Assembly: GCF_001704415.2 (NCBI RefSeq)
Contig: NC_030816.1
Coordinates: 83,330,713-83,394,712, forward strand
DNA: 64,000 bases
Reading direction: 5' to 3'
Origin: Capra hircus
Lineage: Eukaryota > Chordata > Mammalia > Artiodactyla > Bovidae
The first letter of the stretch is position 1. Each line of letters begins with the position of its first letter. Shown here piece by piece: positions 33,421 to 45,400 of the stretch. Position numbers and translations under genes: made by a program. The notes beneath the pieces were generated by a model. It ran no database searches. It was not told the DNA's origin and saw nothing but the letters and a program-made list of their open reading frames with translations.

Positions 33421-36400
33421 CCAGTGGGGTGGTCTCCAGGCCGCAGGAGACTCAAGCAGGGCCCCTCGGAAGGACAGTGGGACTCCTCAAGTTTGGGCAG
33501 TGGGATGTTGGTCAGCAGTTCCCTCGTAGCCCCCGTGTAGTCCAGGTGGAATGGGGTGGCCTGGCATCCTCGCTTTGGCTCCCTCTGTTTTTCTTTCTCA
33601 ACCTCACCTGGCTTCTCCAGAGCCAAGAAGGTGAGCCAGTACTTTTGCCACCTGCAGCGTTCATAGCATGAAGAGCCTTGCGATATTCTGTGCCTGGGGA
33701 CTCTTGTCTTTTTTTGCCTCCCCTGCAGGTCTGGACATAGAGTTCACGGGCCTTCGTTCTAACCTGTCCGGGCCCCAGCAGATCAGGTAAAGCTAAAGCT
33801 GCCTTAGAGCTGGGCTGGAAAGCCTCTTCTGTGCCCTGGTTGGCCAGTGTTACTTATTAGCAGGCACCCTGTTGGCAGCGGGTGGGCAGGACAGCTTTTT
33901 GTGTGTGGGGTTGTGAACCTGGCTGGCTTTCCACAAAAGGCAGATTCCCTAGTTGCAACAAGGAAAGCGCTGCCCTGGTTGAGAGCTGCTAACCCAGCGT
34001 GGAGGCTGCTGCCTTGATAGCATCTCCTTGCGTCTGGACTGAGGCGTCTGTTTTTTTCACAGTCTGTTTGACTTGCCATCAGAGTGGTATCTAAAGACCC
34101 GTCAGAGTATTCAGCAATTCACTATCTGTCAGATCGGTGAGTTTAATCTTCAGCTGTTTGTTACGAGTTATTGAAAGAAAACTTTTTTTAATTGTCTCTG
34201 TTTCCTACTGGTAAAACCTCTTTGGCGCCGTTCTTAGATACTGGCTGTCATTTTGCATGCTCGTTTGGTTTTTGTCCATGTCGTGCCTGTGAGACTTAAC
34301 TCTTCAGAATAAGCAGAAACTTGATCTCCATGCCGGAATCAACATTAAGGCACTGGGACCATCTTCAAGGGGAAAATGTATATGTTTCCTTTAAGCAAAA
34401 ATCATACATAGCAAGATCATACTATAAATATGTTGTTCTGCATCTCCCCACCACCGCCCCCCCCCCAACAAAGGGATTTAGAGCTCTTTCTATATCAACT
34501 TATACAGACTTCTGGTTCAGTTAAAAAAAATTTTTTTTTAATTTTTTTAATTGGAGGAAATTAAATATTGCATCGGTGTCTGCCATACATCAACATGAAT
34601 CAGCCATAGGTATACGAATGTCCCCTCCGTATTGAACCTCCCACCCCATCCCTCTAGGTTTTCACGGAGCACCTGATTTCCGCTCCCTGTATCATGCAGC
34701 AAATTTCCATTGGCTGTCTACTTTACATGTGGTAGCTTATTTGTTTAGCACTCCTAACTGTGTATCTTTTGGCTCTGTCTCCTAATGATGAGTGCTTTGG
34801 TTGCCATTTGTATGTGATGAAACAAGGTTTCGTTGACTGTCTTAGCTCTTATATATGCCTGTGCACTCCTGAGTGTATGTGTTTGGTGTACTTGTAAAGG
34901 ACCAAAGTAAATATTTTAGGTTTTGTGGGTGAGGATATGGTCTACCTATGAAGTTACAACAACTCAGTGCTGCCCTTGTTAATTAGGGAATCAGCTGTAG
35001 TTAATACGTAAATGAATGAGCATGGCTGTATTTCAGTAAAACTTTGTTTAAAAAAAAAAACAGGTCCTGAGCTATTTTACTGATTGCTGCTTTTCCTGTG
35101 AATGAGTAACACCTGTCTGTGTTTGCTGTCTGTCTGCTGTTTTCTTATTTACTTGTCCTTTGCTGTTTTCTTATTTATTTTTGGATGCGCTGGATCTTCG
35201 TTGTGCTGGAGGGCTTTCTCTAGTTGCAGTGCCCTGGGCTGTTCTTTGTGCATCCCTTGGAGCGTAGGATGCTCTTGATGCAGAGCACAGACTTTTAGTT
35301 GCCCGAGGCGTGTGGAATCTTCCAAGACCAGGGACCAAACCCATGACCCCTGCATCGGCCCGCACTTTCTTATCCACTGTACCACGAGGGAAGTCCTGCT
35401 GTTTTCCTGCTGCGATATGTTTCTTAATTGTGAGGCCTCTTTGAAAGTATGGGAAACAGCACTTGAATACGTTCGTATTGTTTTCCCCCTTCTTCAAAGT
35501 CTTTTACTTTGTGATTTTTTAACAACACAAACATTTAAAAATTATTCACTGTATAAATCTTCATAGATTTTAGTGTTTCTTCTGGTTTTAAAACTATAAA
35601 AAGTGTCTTGTAAAGTAACTATACTGCAATAAAAATTAATAAACTAAAAAATAATAAAACTGTAAGTGTCAATATTCTGTGTTTGAACAGCCATTTACAA
35701 TTATTTCAGGAATTTGTGTGAATTACAGTTCGACGGTTCTCCTGTTTTGACTCTTTCCCTTCCTCCCTTCATTCCATTCTTCCTTCCTTTGTTTCTTTTT
35801 TGAGAAGTTATCCTAAAGCCTGTGTAGTAACTTTGGGTGTAAAGAACTGACTCTTAATTTGATACTCAGAGAGGCAAGAACCCCATTCCAGTGCTAGAGG
35901 GAATATGTTCAGAATGTTTTTTGAGTTAGCTTCCGGTAGCTTTTCTCTTGGTATTCATTCTGTCCACCGTTACTCTTCTAGGATTGTCTGTGTTCTCCAG
36001 TATTGAAGGCGAGTCGAACAAGTATGTATGAAGACCTTTGGCAAAACACCTGGCTCTCGCCTGTTTCTCTTCTCTACCTGTTCCCCCTTCAAATTCTACT
36101 TCAGGCCCTGAACCCCTTTGGCCCTGGATGCTCCATAGTCTCTCCTGCTTCCGGGCCCTCCACCCCGTGTCCCCTGCTGATGCCGGCTGGTCCTTCAAGT
36201 CTCTCAAAGCAGCACCATCCCTGGGGGCGCCTCCCAACACCCCCAGACCTTCAGTGCCCCTTGCCACGCATCCTTCCCTCCTGTGTATATCTTCAGGCTT
36301 GCAGTCAGCAGTGTTACAATGAGGGTGACGTAGCACCTAGGCCCCAGTGGTCAGAAAGGATGTGAATGGCAGCCCCTCTCTCTCAGATGGGGGTCAGACT

Positions 36401-39400
36401 GTCTGCCTTTTTTCACTGGCCCCCTGCACCAGCCATAGTACTTGAAACACAGCTGGCATTCAAGTATAGCAAACCCTTGAATAATGCAGGGTTTGAACTG
36501 CATGAGTCTGCTTATATTAAATACACACTGTGGTACTCTATGATCCACAGTGGAGTCTGTGGGTGCAGAGGGCCTGTGGCTAGACCCAGGGCAGGCTCTA
36601 AATTATATTCAGATTTCTGGCTGTAAGAACGGCTGGCGCCCCTAACCTCTGTGTTGTTCAGGGGTCAGTTGGACTTCTCAAGGGCAAGGAGGAGCCCACT
36701 CGGAGCCTGCTCCATGAGCCAGAATTTTAAAAGTGTTTTCTGTCTTTTTCTCTGTCTTTTGTTTTTGTTTCTAGGTATGTAGCTCATTCTTGTAACTTCT
36801 TCCTCTTCCCTACAACATTTGGGGTTTTGGACTCAGAGTTCTCTTTCCAGGCTTCCAGTGTTCAGTTTTTGAATCAGTATGGCTTCGACTATAACAAGGT
36901 ATGGCCTGGGAGGAGGGGGCCCGGAGGGTTGAGGGGCCAGGTCTCCACCTGGTCCGAGTCCGCTTCCTGTCGCCCTTCTGACTTGGTCACATACAAGCGG
37001 ACAACAAAGGTTTCTTTCTCTCCTGTCGCACAGAGGATGCCACTGACTTATTTCCTGGTCTCTCCCTGTCTTTAGTTTCTCAAAAATGGAATCCCCTATA
37101 TGAACGAAGAACAGGAGAAGAAAATTAAGCACAACATCCTGACTGGGAACTGGAAAGTTCGCAGGTAAAGCCCGCTTCTCCGGGTGCTCTGTGGGGTTCT
37201 TTGTTGCTGGTGTGTTTCTTGCTTTGCTGGACATGGTGGCCTCATACTGTCCCCTTAAGCTGAGCTCAGCCACACATGACAGCCCAGAGTGCTAGTATGC
37301 CGTTCCTGCGCCTGAGATCAGAAACCTCTCACTGCATAGCGTGGGATGAAGGGGCAAAAGAACTGACTCTTAATTTGGTCCTCAAAGAGGCAGGAACTCG
37401 AGGGGGGAAATGGCTCTATGGGACTTCCTGTGAGAGCCTTAGGGTTTTTCAAGGCAAGTCACAGGTGACCTTGACCATGTGGCCACGTGGCTCAGCGCGG
37501 GCACGCTGCCCCATGAGTTTGATCTGCTGTGCTCCCCGAGGGCAGGGTCTCTGCCTTTTCTCTTTGGCCCCCAGTGCCTGTTGTTGTGTGTTAACCCGGT
37601 CATGCTGTGGGGCTTGGGCCAGGCCTGCTCAGTGGCCTTGTGTGCTGGAAGGAGCCGGCCACCAGGGCCCAGGTCTGCTGAGCGTTGTGTGGTTCTGAAC
37701 CAGTCCTTTAAGCTCCTTGGGCTTTCGATTCTTTGCCTTTATCGGTGAGAGGGTTAAAATAGACAGCTTTTAATTCTGGAATGTTATGATTGTCTAGTCC
37801 AAATCATTATGTAACGTTGGAATTTTATCCTTGTTCTTGGTTTTATATAAAAATACCGCTTTGGAAGAGAAAAGCAACTTGAATTTTTAATCTTCTGTTA
37901 TGTTCAAACGTTGGAGAAAAGGCTTTCCTTTTCTCCACATGACACAGTGTTCTTGTATTTCTAACGCAGGAGAAGATGTACTTACCAAAGTTCCTTTCTT
38001 TTCCGTTCTTCACCAGATGGTGCTTTTCCACCTCTGAGAGGGGTACTGAGGAGACAGACCTGATAGGGCCCCTTAGTGTTGGCTGTCTCCCAGCCCCTTC
38101 CCCCCACAGGCCTGTCAGCGGGAGGGGGACGTGCCCCTGTGGACGGACCCGAGGGTGGAGGCCAGGCGTTTGGTTTCCTCTTGCGACACAAGACTCGGAA
38201 AAGAAATGGTCGTTCTGGGGTCCGTTTTCTTGCCAGGATCACAGGGTGAACACGGGCGCCTTCTGGATCCCGTCCCACATTAGTGTTGTCTCATGTGCCC
38301 ATTTTCAGCTCTCTGGACAAAGACCAGATCAAGGTGGTGATTGACGAGGTGACACGCTGGCTGGACCTGGCGGAGGAAGGGGACTGGATGACCCTCCCTG
38401 GTATCGCTGGTAGGCAGGGGGTAGCCCCCCAAGTGGGAGCTGGGAGCCGACACTGTCACCTGTGGGGAGCATCCCTTCTCCTCCGGTGGACCCTGGGCAT
38501 CGGCTAAGCAGACACATGGTCCCTGTGATTAGATGGAGCTCTGACCTTGAGTGGGAGGTTGGAAGGCTGTCCGCCTGTTCTGAATTTTAAGGTTGAGGAA
38601 GTCAGGTTCCACTCAGCACCATCCTTTTCATCCCAATCCTTAGTGCCCCTTGGACTCTTCCTTTATTTACTTCCGTTAATCTCTGAATGTCTCTCCCACA
38701 GTACAGTGTGGGATTGCTGCCCTACATTAGCAGTTCTCAGCCTTGGTCATTGGACCCCAGGGGTCTCTGAGACCCTTTCCACGGGGTCATGAGGTCAGAA
38801 TGGTTATGAAAACATCGCTTGGCTGCCGCTTGCCGCCGTCCTTGTGCCATCTGCACTGGTGGTCCTGCAGCCCCTGTGAGTGATGCCCCTGGTGCCTCCG
38901 CACAGGTGGGCATGGGAGCATCTGGCCACACAGCACTCATGTTCTTTGTTGCCACTTCCAGTTTAAAAAAAAATTGTGACTTAAGAACCTTGTGAGTGAA
39001 ATAATAATTCTTAGTTTTACTAAATTACAACATTTCATTGCTCATCTTTTACAACATTCTGTGCATCAGTAGAAGTATGGAAGAAATACATGTGCATGAA
39101 ATATGGCTGCTGTTTCCTGAAGTATAGTGGTTACCTCGAGGAAAAGCACTTGGGCAAGATTTTTGTGTTGAGAGCTGAGTTAGCTGCCTTCTATTTTTCT
39201 AATTTTTTTTTTTTAAAGAAAGTAATTTTTTTTTCTCTTGGCCATGCTGTGAGGCTTGCAGGATCTTAGTCACCTGAGCAGGAATTGAACCTGAGCCCTT
39301 GGCATTGAGAGCAAGGAACCCTAATCACTGGACTGCCAGGGAATTCCCCGAAGAAATATAATTTTTACTTGAAGGAACTGACTGGTTATTTCGATGTGGG

Positions 39401-42400
39401 TATTTTCAGTCATCTTCTCAAGTGAAAAAAGTGAGCCTTGTTTTCAGGGAAACTAATCCCTAGTGTTTAGTAGAGATGAAATTTGAGCTTTCAGTCAGAA
39501 ACTGAAATTTGCGAAGACTTCATTTCTCACAATTAGCTTGACAGCTTTATGAGACCTTTCTGATGAGATCAGTGGCCACATGTACAAGGGTCTCTTGATG
39601 GGATCATATGATATGTGAGCCTTTGGAAGGTGGTGTGCATAACTCAGGAAACCAACGTTCCCCAGATAACCAGTGCATTGTGTCACACAATCATAGGCAA
39701 AAGTGTACGGGGTTTATTATTTTTCAAACCTTACAGTTTTTAGTTTCATGTGTATGGTTTTAATTTCTGACATGGTAGACATCAAGACCTGTAACCCACA
39801 CACACAAAGGCTCTTTGGGGTCCTCCGTTTGAGAGTGGTCCTGAGATCACAGACTCAGAGAAAGCTGCCCTGGTTCATGCCGGGCCGCCCCTGTCACTCG
39901 GCCTAGGGACAGTGAAGAGCTGTCTTCCCACGTGCTCCCTCCATCTCTCTGCTGCTGCTGTCTGCTAGGCTTCTCCCCCTGCCAGGGTCTCTCGTGGTTC
40001 CGTGCAAGCCTTGATTCCTTGCTGCAGGCTTCCAGGCCTTCGAGGTCCAGCTCGTACTGAGGAAGGCCCTCCCTGAGATCTGGACAGTGCTTCGAGACCA
40101 AGGGGTGAGTTCCCACCTGGCGGGGGGGGGCCAGCCCCCATCATTTCTGTCTCGTGTGGCCGAATCTGACCTCTGTGAGAGGCTTCTCCCCCGACTTCTT
40201 CCCGTGTGGCTGAACCTGGCCTCTGTGAGAGGCCTCTTCCCCCGCTCCTTCCCGTGTGGCTGAACCTGGCCTCTGTGAGAGGCTTCTCCCCCACTCCTTC
40301 CCGTGTGGCCGGGTCTGGCCTCTGTGAGAGGCTTCTCCCCCGACTTCTTCCCGTGTGGCCGGGTCTGGCCTCTGTGAGAGGCTTCTTCCCCCTACTCCTT
40401 CCCGTTCGACACGAGGGGCCACTTTTTGACCCCATTCCCGGGATGCTCCGTGCCAAGTCCCTTCAGTCGTGTCCACCTCTTCACCGCCGCCTGGACCGTA
40501 GTCCGCCAGGCTCCTCTGTCCTTGGGATTCTCCAGGCAGGAATACTGGAGTGGGCTGCCATTTCCTCCTCCAGGGGATTTTCCCGACTCAGGGATGGAAC
40601 CCGTGTCTTTTACGTCTCCTGCATTGGCAGGCGAGTTCTTCACCACCAGCGCCACCTGGGAACCCCAGAGAGGCCTCGGGGCGTCTGCCTGGTGGCTCCG
40701 TGGTGAAGGGTCCAGCTGCCATCGCAGGAGATGGGTTTGATTCCTGGTCTGGCAGGATCCCACAAACCGCGGTGGAGCCTAAACCCGTGTGCGCCACAGC
40801 AGTGGCGCCTGGGAGCATTCCCAGGATGTGGGAGCTCGTCTCCTCCTCTTGCTCTCAGGTGATTGTGAAGAAGGTGAGTACGCAGCACCGCTGGTATCTT
40901 GAGAACACCTCCTGTGACCGAGAGAGCTGCTGGAAGGAGAAGATCCTTCTCTCTGCGAGGGGCTTTTCTGTGTTTTTCCAGATGCTGGTGAAAGCCCGGA
41001 AGGTAGGGAGAGAATTCTCTTTCCTTGATTTTTTTCGCAGTGTTTTGTATCTTTCTGTAGAGACAAATGAGTCCTTCAACAGTAAACTTAGATTCCTTAA
41101 AATGAGTGGTTTCTTTTTGTTAGCTAACTCTGTGGATCTAACCTTGCTTCTACAAAGTCATGATAGACTAATTTGGGGAAAGACTATCCCTGTGAAATAT
41201 TACCATTCCCTTGCTCCTTTCGGGCACACAGGCATTTCAATACAAATTGACCTAAAACTGCTTGGGGACCGTGTGTGTTGCTTCACAGCTTAGATCCCAG
41301 TGTGGCTAGGGCCTCGAGTTGCTCTGACCCACTGGTTTGCCTTTCTAGCATTTAAGCAGTCAGGCTGCCTTTCATGGGAGTGGGGATTGAATTACCATGT
41401 CACCAGAATCCAGTGGGTTTTAAAGCTACACCCTTTGCCAGAGACAGCAGTTAGTCTACGGCGTTTATTTTATTTTTAAAATTTCCTTTCTCTTACCTGT
41501 CTATTTCCTCCAAGTAGCCCTTAGTGGGACATAACATGATGATGGACCTGCTGCATCTCCACGAGAAGTTCTTCAGGCCTCTCCCAGGTAGGGCCGACCC
41601 GTCCTTCTCTTTCCTCTGACCTCAGCTTGCCATCGGGCAGGGGGATCAGCCCGGCTTTGTGCTCCTGAGGCAGCCCCTACAGGCATCGGGTTTCCAGAGA
41701 AGTTGGGCGCATCTGTGCCTGTTACTGTTTTCCTGGAACTAGGTGACTTTCTCGGAGAAGGCAATGGCGACCCACTTCAGTACTCTTGCCTGGAAAATCC
41801 CATGGACGGAGGAGCCTGGTAGGCTGCAGTTCATGGGGTCGCTGAGTCGGACACGACGGAGCGACTTCACTCTTACTTTTCACTTTCATGCATTGGAGAA
41901 GGAAATGACAACCCACTCCAGTGTTCTTGCCTGGAGAATCCCAGGGATGGGGGAGCCTAGTGGGCTGCTGTCTATGGGGTCATGCAGAGTTGGACACGAC
42001 TGAAGCGACTCAGCAGCAGCAGCAGGTGACTTTCTCAGGGAGAAAAACTTATATTTGATTGATACTCCCCCCCGCATTACAGAAGTTGTTCAGTCTCATT
42101 GTAAAACTTAGTGAAATCAGAGATGTGCAGGGAAAACAAACTTAGCTTTAATCACAGCTGTAATTCTAACACTTTTTGCTTTTTCTTCTGTTTTGGCTTT
42201 TCCATGGGCTTCCCAAGTGTCGCATCGGTAAAGAGCCTGCCAGCCAGTGCAGGAGATGTAAGAGACCTGGGTTTCATTGCCATGGACAGAGGGCCGCAGG
42301 CTATAGTCCACAGGGTCGCAAAGAGTTGGTCGCACACACACACATAGTCTTAACACTTCTTGCTTTTTCCTTTGTTTTGGCTTTTACATATTTGACTGCA

Positions 42401-45400
42401 CGATGTATTTTACTCCATTTGGCTTTTTTCCCACATACCCAAAGCATTTATTTATGTCCTTAACCAGAGCTTCCCTGGTGGCTCAGAGGTTAAAATGTCT
42501 GCCTGCAATGCGGGAGACCTGGGTTTGATCCCTGGGTCAGGAAGACCCCCTGGAGAAGGAAATGGCAACCCATTCCAGTATTCCTGCCTGGAGAATACCA
42601 TGGATGGAGGAGCCTGGTGGGCTACAGTCCATGGGGTCGCAAAGAGTCAGACACGACTGAGTGACTTCACTTTCACTTTCACCTGAAATATCTTTTTGGG
42701 CTCCAAAATCACTGCAGATGGTGACTGCAGCCATGAAATTAAGACTCTTACTCCTTGGAAGAAAAGTTATGACTAACATAGATAGCATATTGAAAAGCAG
42801 AGACATTACTTTACCAACAAAGGTCCGCTTAGTCAAGGCTGTGGTTTTTCCAGTGGTCATGTATGGATGCAAGAGTTGGACTGTGAAGAAAGCTGAGTGC
42901 CGAAGAATTGATGCTTTTGAGCTGTGGTGTTGGAGAAGACTCTTGAGAGTCCCTTGGACTGCAAGGAGATCCAACCAGTCCATTCTAAAGGAGATCAGCC
43001 CTGGGTGTTCTTTGGAAGGAATGATGCTAAAGCTGAAACTCCAGTACTTTGGCCACCTCATGAGAAGAGTTGACTCATTGGAAAAGACCCTGATGCTGGG
43101 AGGGATTGGGGGCAGGAGGAGAAGGGGCTGACAGAGGATGAGATGGCTGAATGGCATCACTGACTCCATGGACATGAGTCTGAGTGAACTCCTGGAGTTG
43201 GTGATGGACAGGGAGGCCTGGCGTGCTGTGATTCATGGGGTCGCAAAGAGCTGGACACGACTGAGCGACTGAACTGAACCTGAAATCATTTCAGTGGCCA
43301 TACTGTACTGTCTAATGGCTGTCCCGGTCTTTTCCATGACGGATGCCGTTGGACACACTGCAGTGTGATGGAGTGTTAGTAGCATGCATTCAAGAGTCAC
43401 GCTTGAATCCTCATTCCATTCCTTGTTACACGTGATCTTGAGCAAGTTACTTTAATGTAGCTGTTCTGTTTCCTTGTGTGTAAAATGAGGGTGATAATAG
43501 TATTAATATCAGAATTGGGGATTAAATGAACTGACAATGCACAGAGAACACAGTTGTTCAGTCGCTCAGTCATATCCCACTCTTGCAACTCCATGGGCTG
43601 TGGCACACCAGGCTTGCCTGTCCTCCACTATCTCCCAGAGTTTGCTCAAGCTCATGTCCATTGAGTCAGTGATGCCATCCAACCATCTCATCTTCTGTCA
43701 CCCCCTTCTCCCGCCCTCATTCTTTCCAGAATCAAGGTCTTTTCCAGTGAATCGGCTTTTCACATCAGGTGGCCAAGGTATTAGGAAACACTAGCGTAGC
43801 TGAAAAGGGGTGAACAGTTTCCCTAAGAGTTTTCTAGGAAATGAATTAATAAAACACCTCAGTTTGAGCATCTTGAGAGATTTGGGGAAGAATTAAGGGT
43901 CAAATAATCATTCCCCCCAAACTAAGCAGACAGGCAAACAAACAAATTGCTGAAACAAAAGCTGTGGCAGAAAGGCCCCTGGGGGCGACCAGCTGGCCCC
44001 GTGGAGAGTGATGTGCAGATGCTGGGGGTGACGAGTGGCCCAGGGTGGGGCAGGCGATCCTCTTACCTTGTGGGGGTCCAGAGTTAATGCCCCAAACTGG
44101 GAGACCACTGAGCGGTATAAGCTTTGTTTAGCAATGGTGGGAATACACACCAAAGGAAAAAATTGAAGATCACTGCCTTCGGGGAATAGGAAATGGGAGG
44201 TTAGCGAGGAGAGGGTGAGCAGAGAGATTTCAGTTTGTTGGTTTTGCAGTGAGCCTCTTTAAAAGGTATGCGGTATAATTTTGACAAATGTGCAAATTAA
44301 TAGGTGATTTTTATCAAGACACTTACAATTTTTAACTTACTGGATTTTTCTCTGAACAGTTATTTATAGATTTCACATTTGTCTTTTCAGTAATATCTCT
44401 TTCTCCCTTTTGCCATTGACTACAACTTTGCAAACTGCATTAACTAAGGTTGGTCATAGACAATAGTCTGAATTTAATGGAAAACTGTTCGACTTCTGCT
44501 GTAACAAAGGGTAATGTCAGGTTGGTTTAAGATTCAGAAATCCTTAATGATGAGGAGCAAAGATGTTTTCAATTCCTGTTTGGTTTTATTTGCTTTACTA
44601 ACCAGTGTTGGTGACAAGCTAGATTGGAGAATTTCTTCCCATTTTTACCAGTGATCTCACTTCTGACTACCTGGGTCTTTCCCTTCAGAAAGCTACGATG
44701 AATTTAAGCTGAATATCCACAACCTATTTCCTGTTCTCATTGACACCAAGAATGTGACAAAGGATATCTGGAAGGTAATTAAACTCCTTTGGGAAAGGAA
44801 CACTTCATTAATCCCAGGAACATTTAGCTTTCTCACTGTTTTCAGAAATTGTTCCATGAACCCTTTTCTCACATTTTATAGCCAATATTGGTTTTTTTAT
44901 TTGACTACCTGTGAGTAAACTCCAGTACTTTGGCCACCTCATGCGAAGAGTTGACTCATTGGAAAAGACTCTGATGCTGGGAGGGATTGGGGGCAGGAAG
45001 AGAAGGGGACGACAGAGGATGAGATGGCTGGATGGCATCACTGACTCGATGGACGTGAGTCTGAGTGAACTCCGGGAGCTGGTGATGTACAAGGAGGCCT
45101 GGCGTGCTGCGATCATGGGGTCGCAAAGAGTCAGACATGACTAAGGTTGGTCGTAGACAATAGTCTGAATTTAATGGAAAACTGTTTGACTTATGCTGTA
45201 ACAAAGGGTAATGTCGGGTTGGTTTAAGATTCAGAAATCCTTAATGATGAGGAGCAAGGATGTTTTCAATTCCTGTTTCGTTTTATTGCGATCATGGGGT
45301 CGCAAAGAGTCGGACACGAGTCGCAAAGAGCGACTGAACTGAACTGAGTTCAGTTGGCTTATGTGTGATCTTTTTTTCTTTCCCTCATTCAAGTTCTCAT

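Noticed and set aside
36827..37075. An open frame starting inside PNLDC1 exon 5 and running into intron 5
   Set aside because: The first part is true exon 5 and the rest is intron after a good gtatgg donor. The spliced frame continues in exon 6.
40151..40406. Regularly spaced repeats as a CRISPR-like array
   Set aside because: The whole 50-base unit repeats without unique spacers, and the setting is a mammalian intron. It is a minisatellite.
42661..43131. A 156-codon open frame as a host gene
   Set aside because: It is a truncated BovB reverse transcriptase tail, sharing VVMYGC and ELWCWRRLL-type motifs with the copy at 19479.
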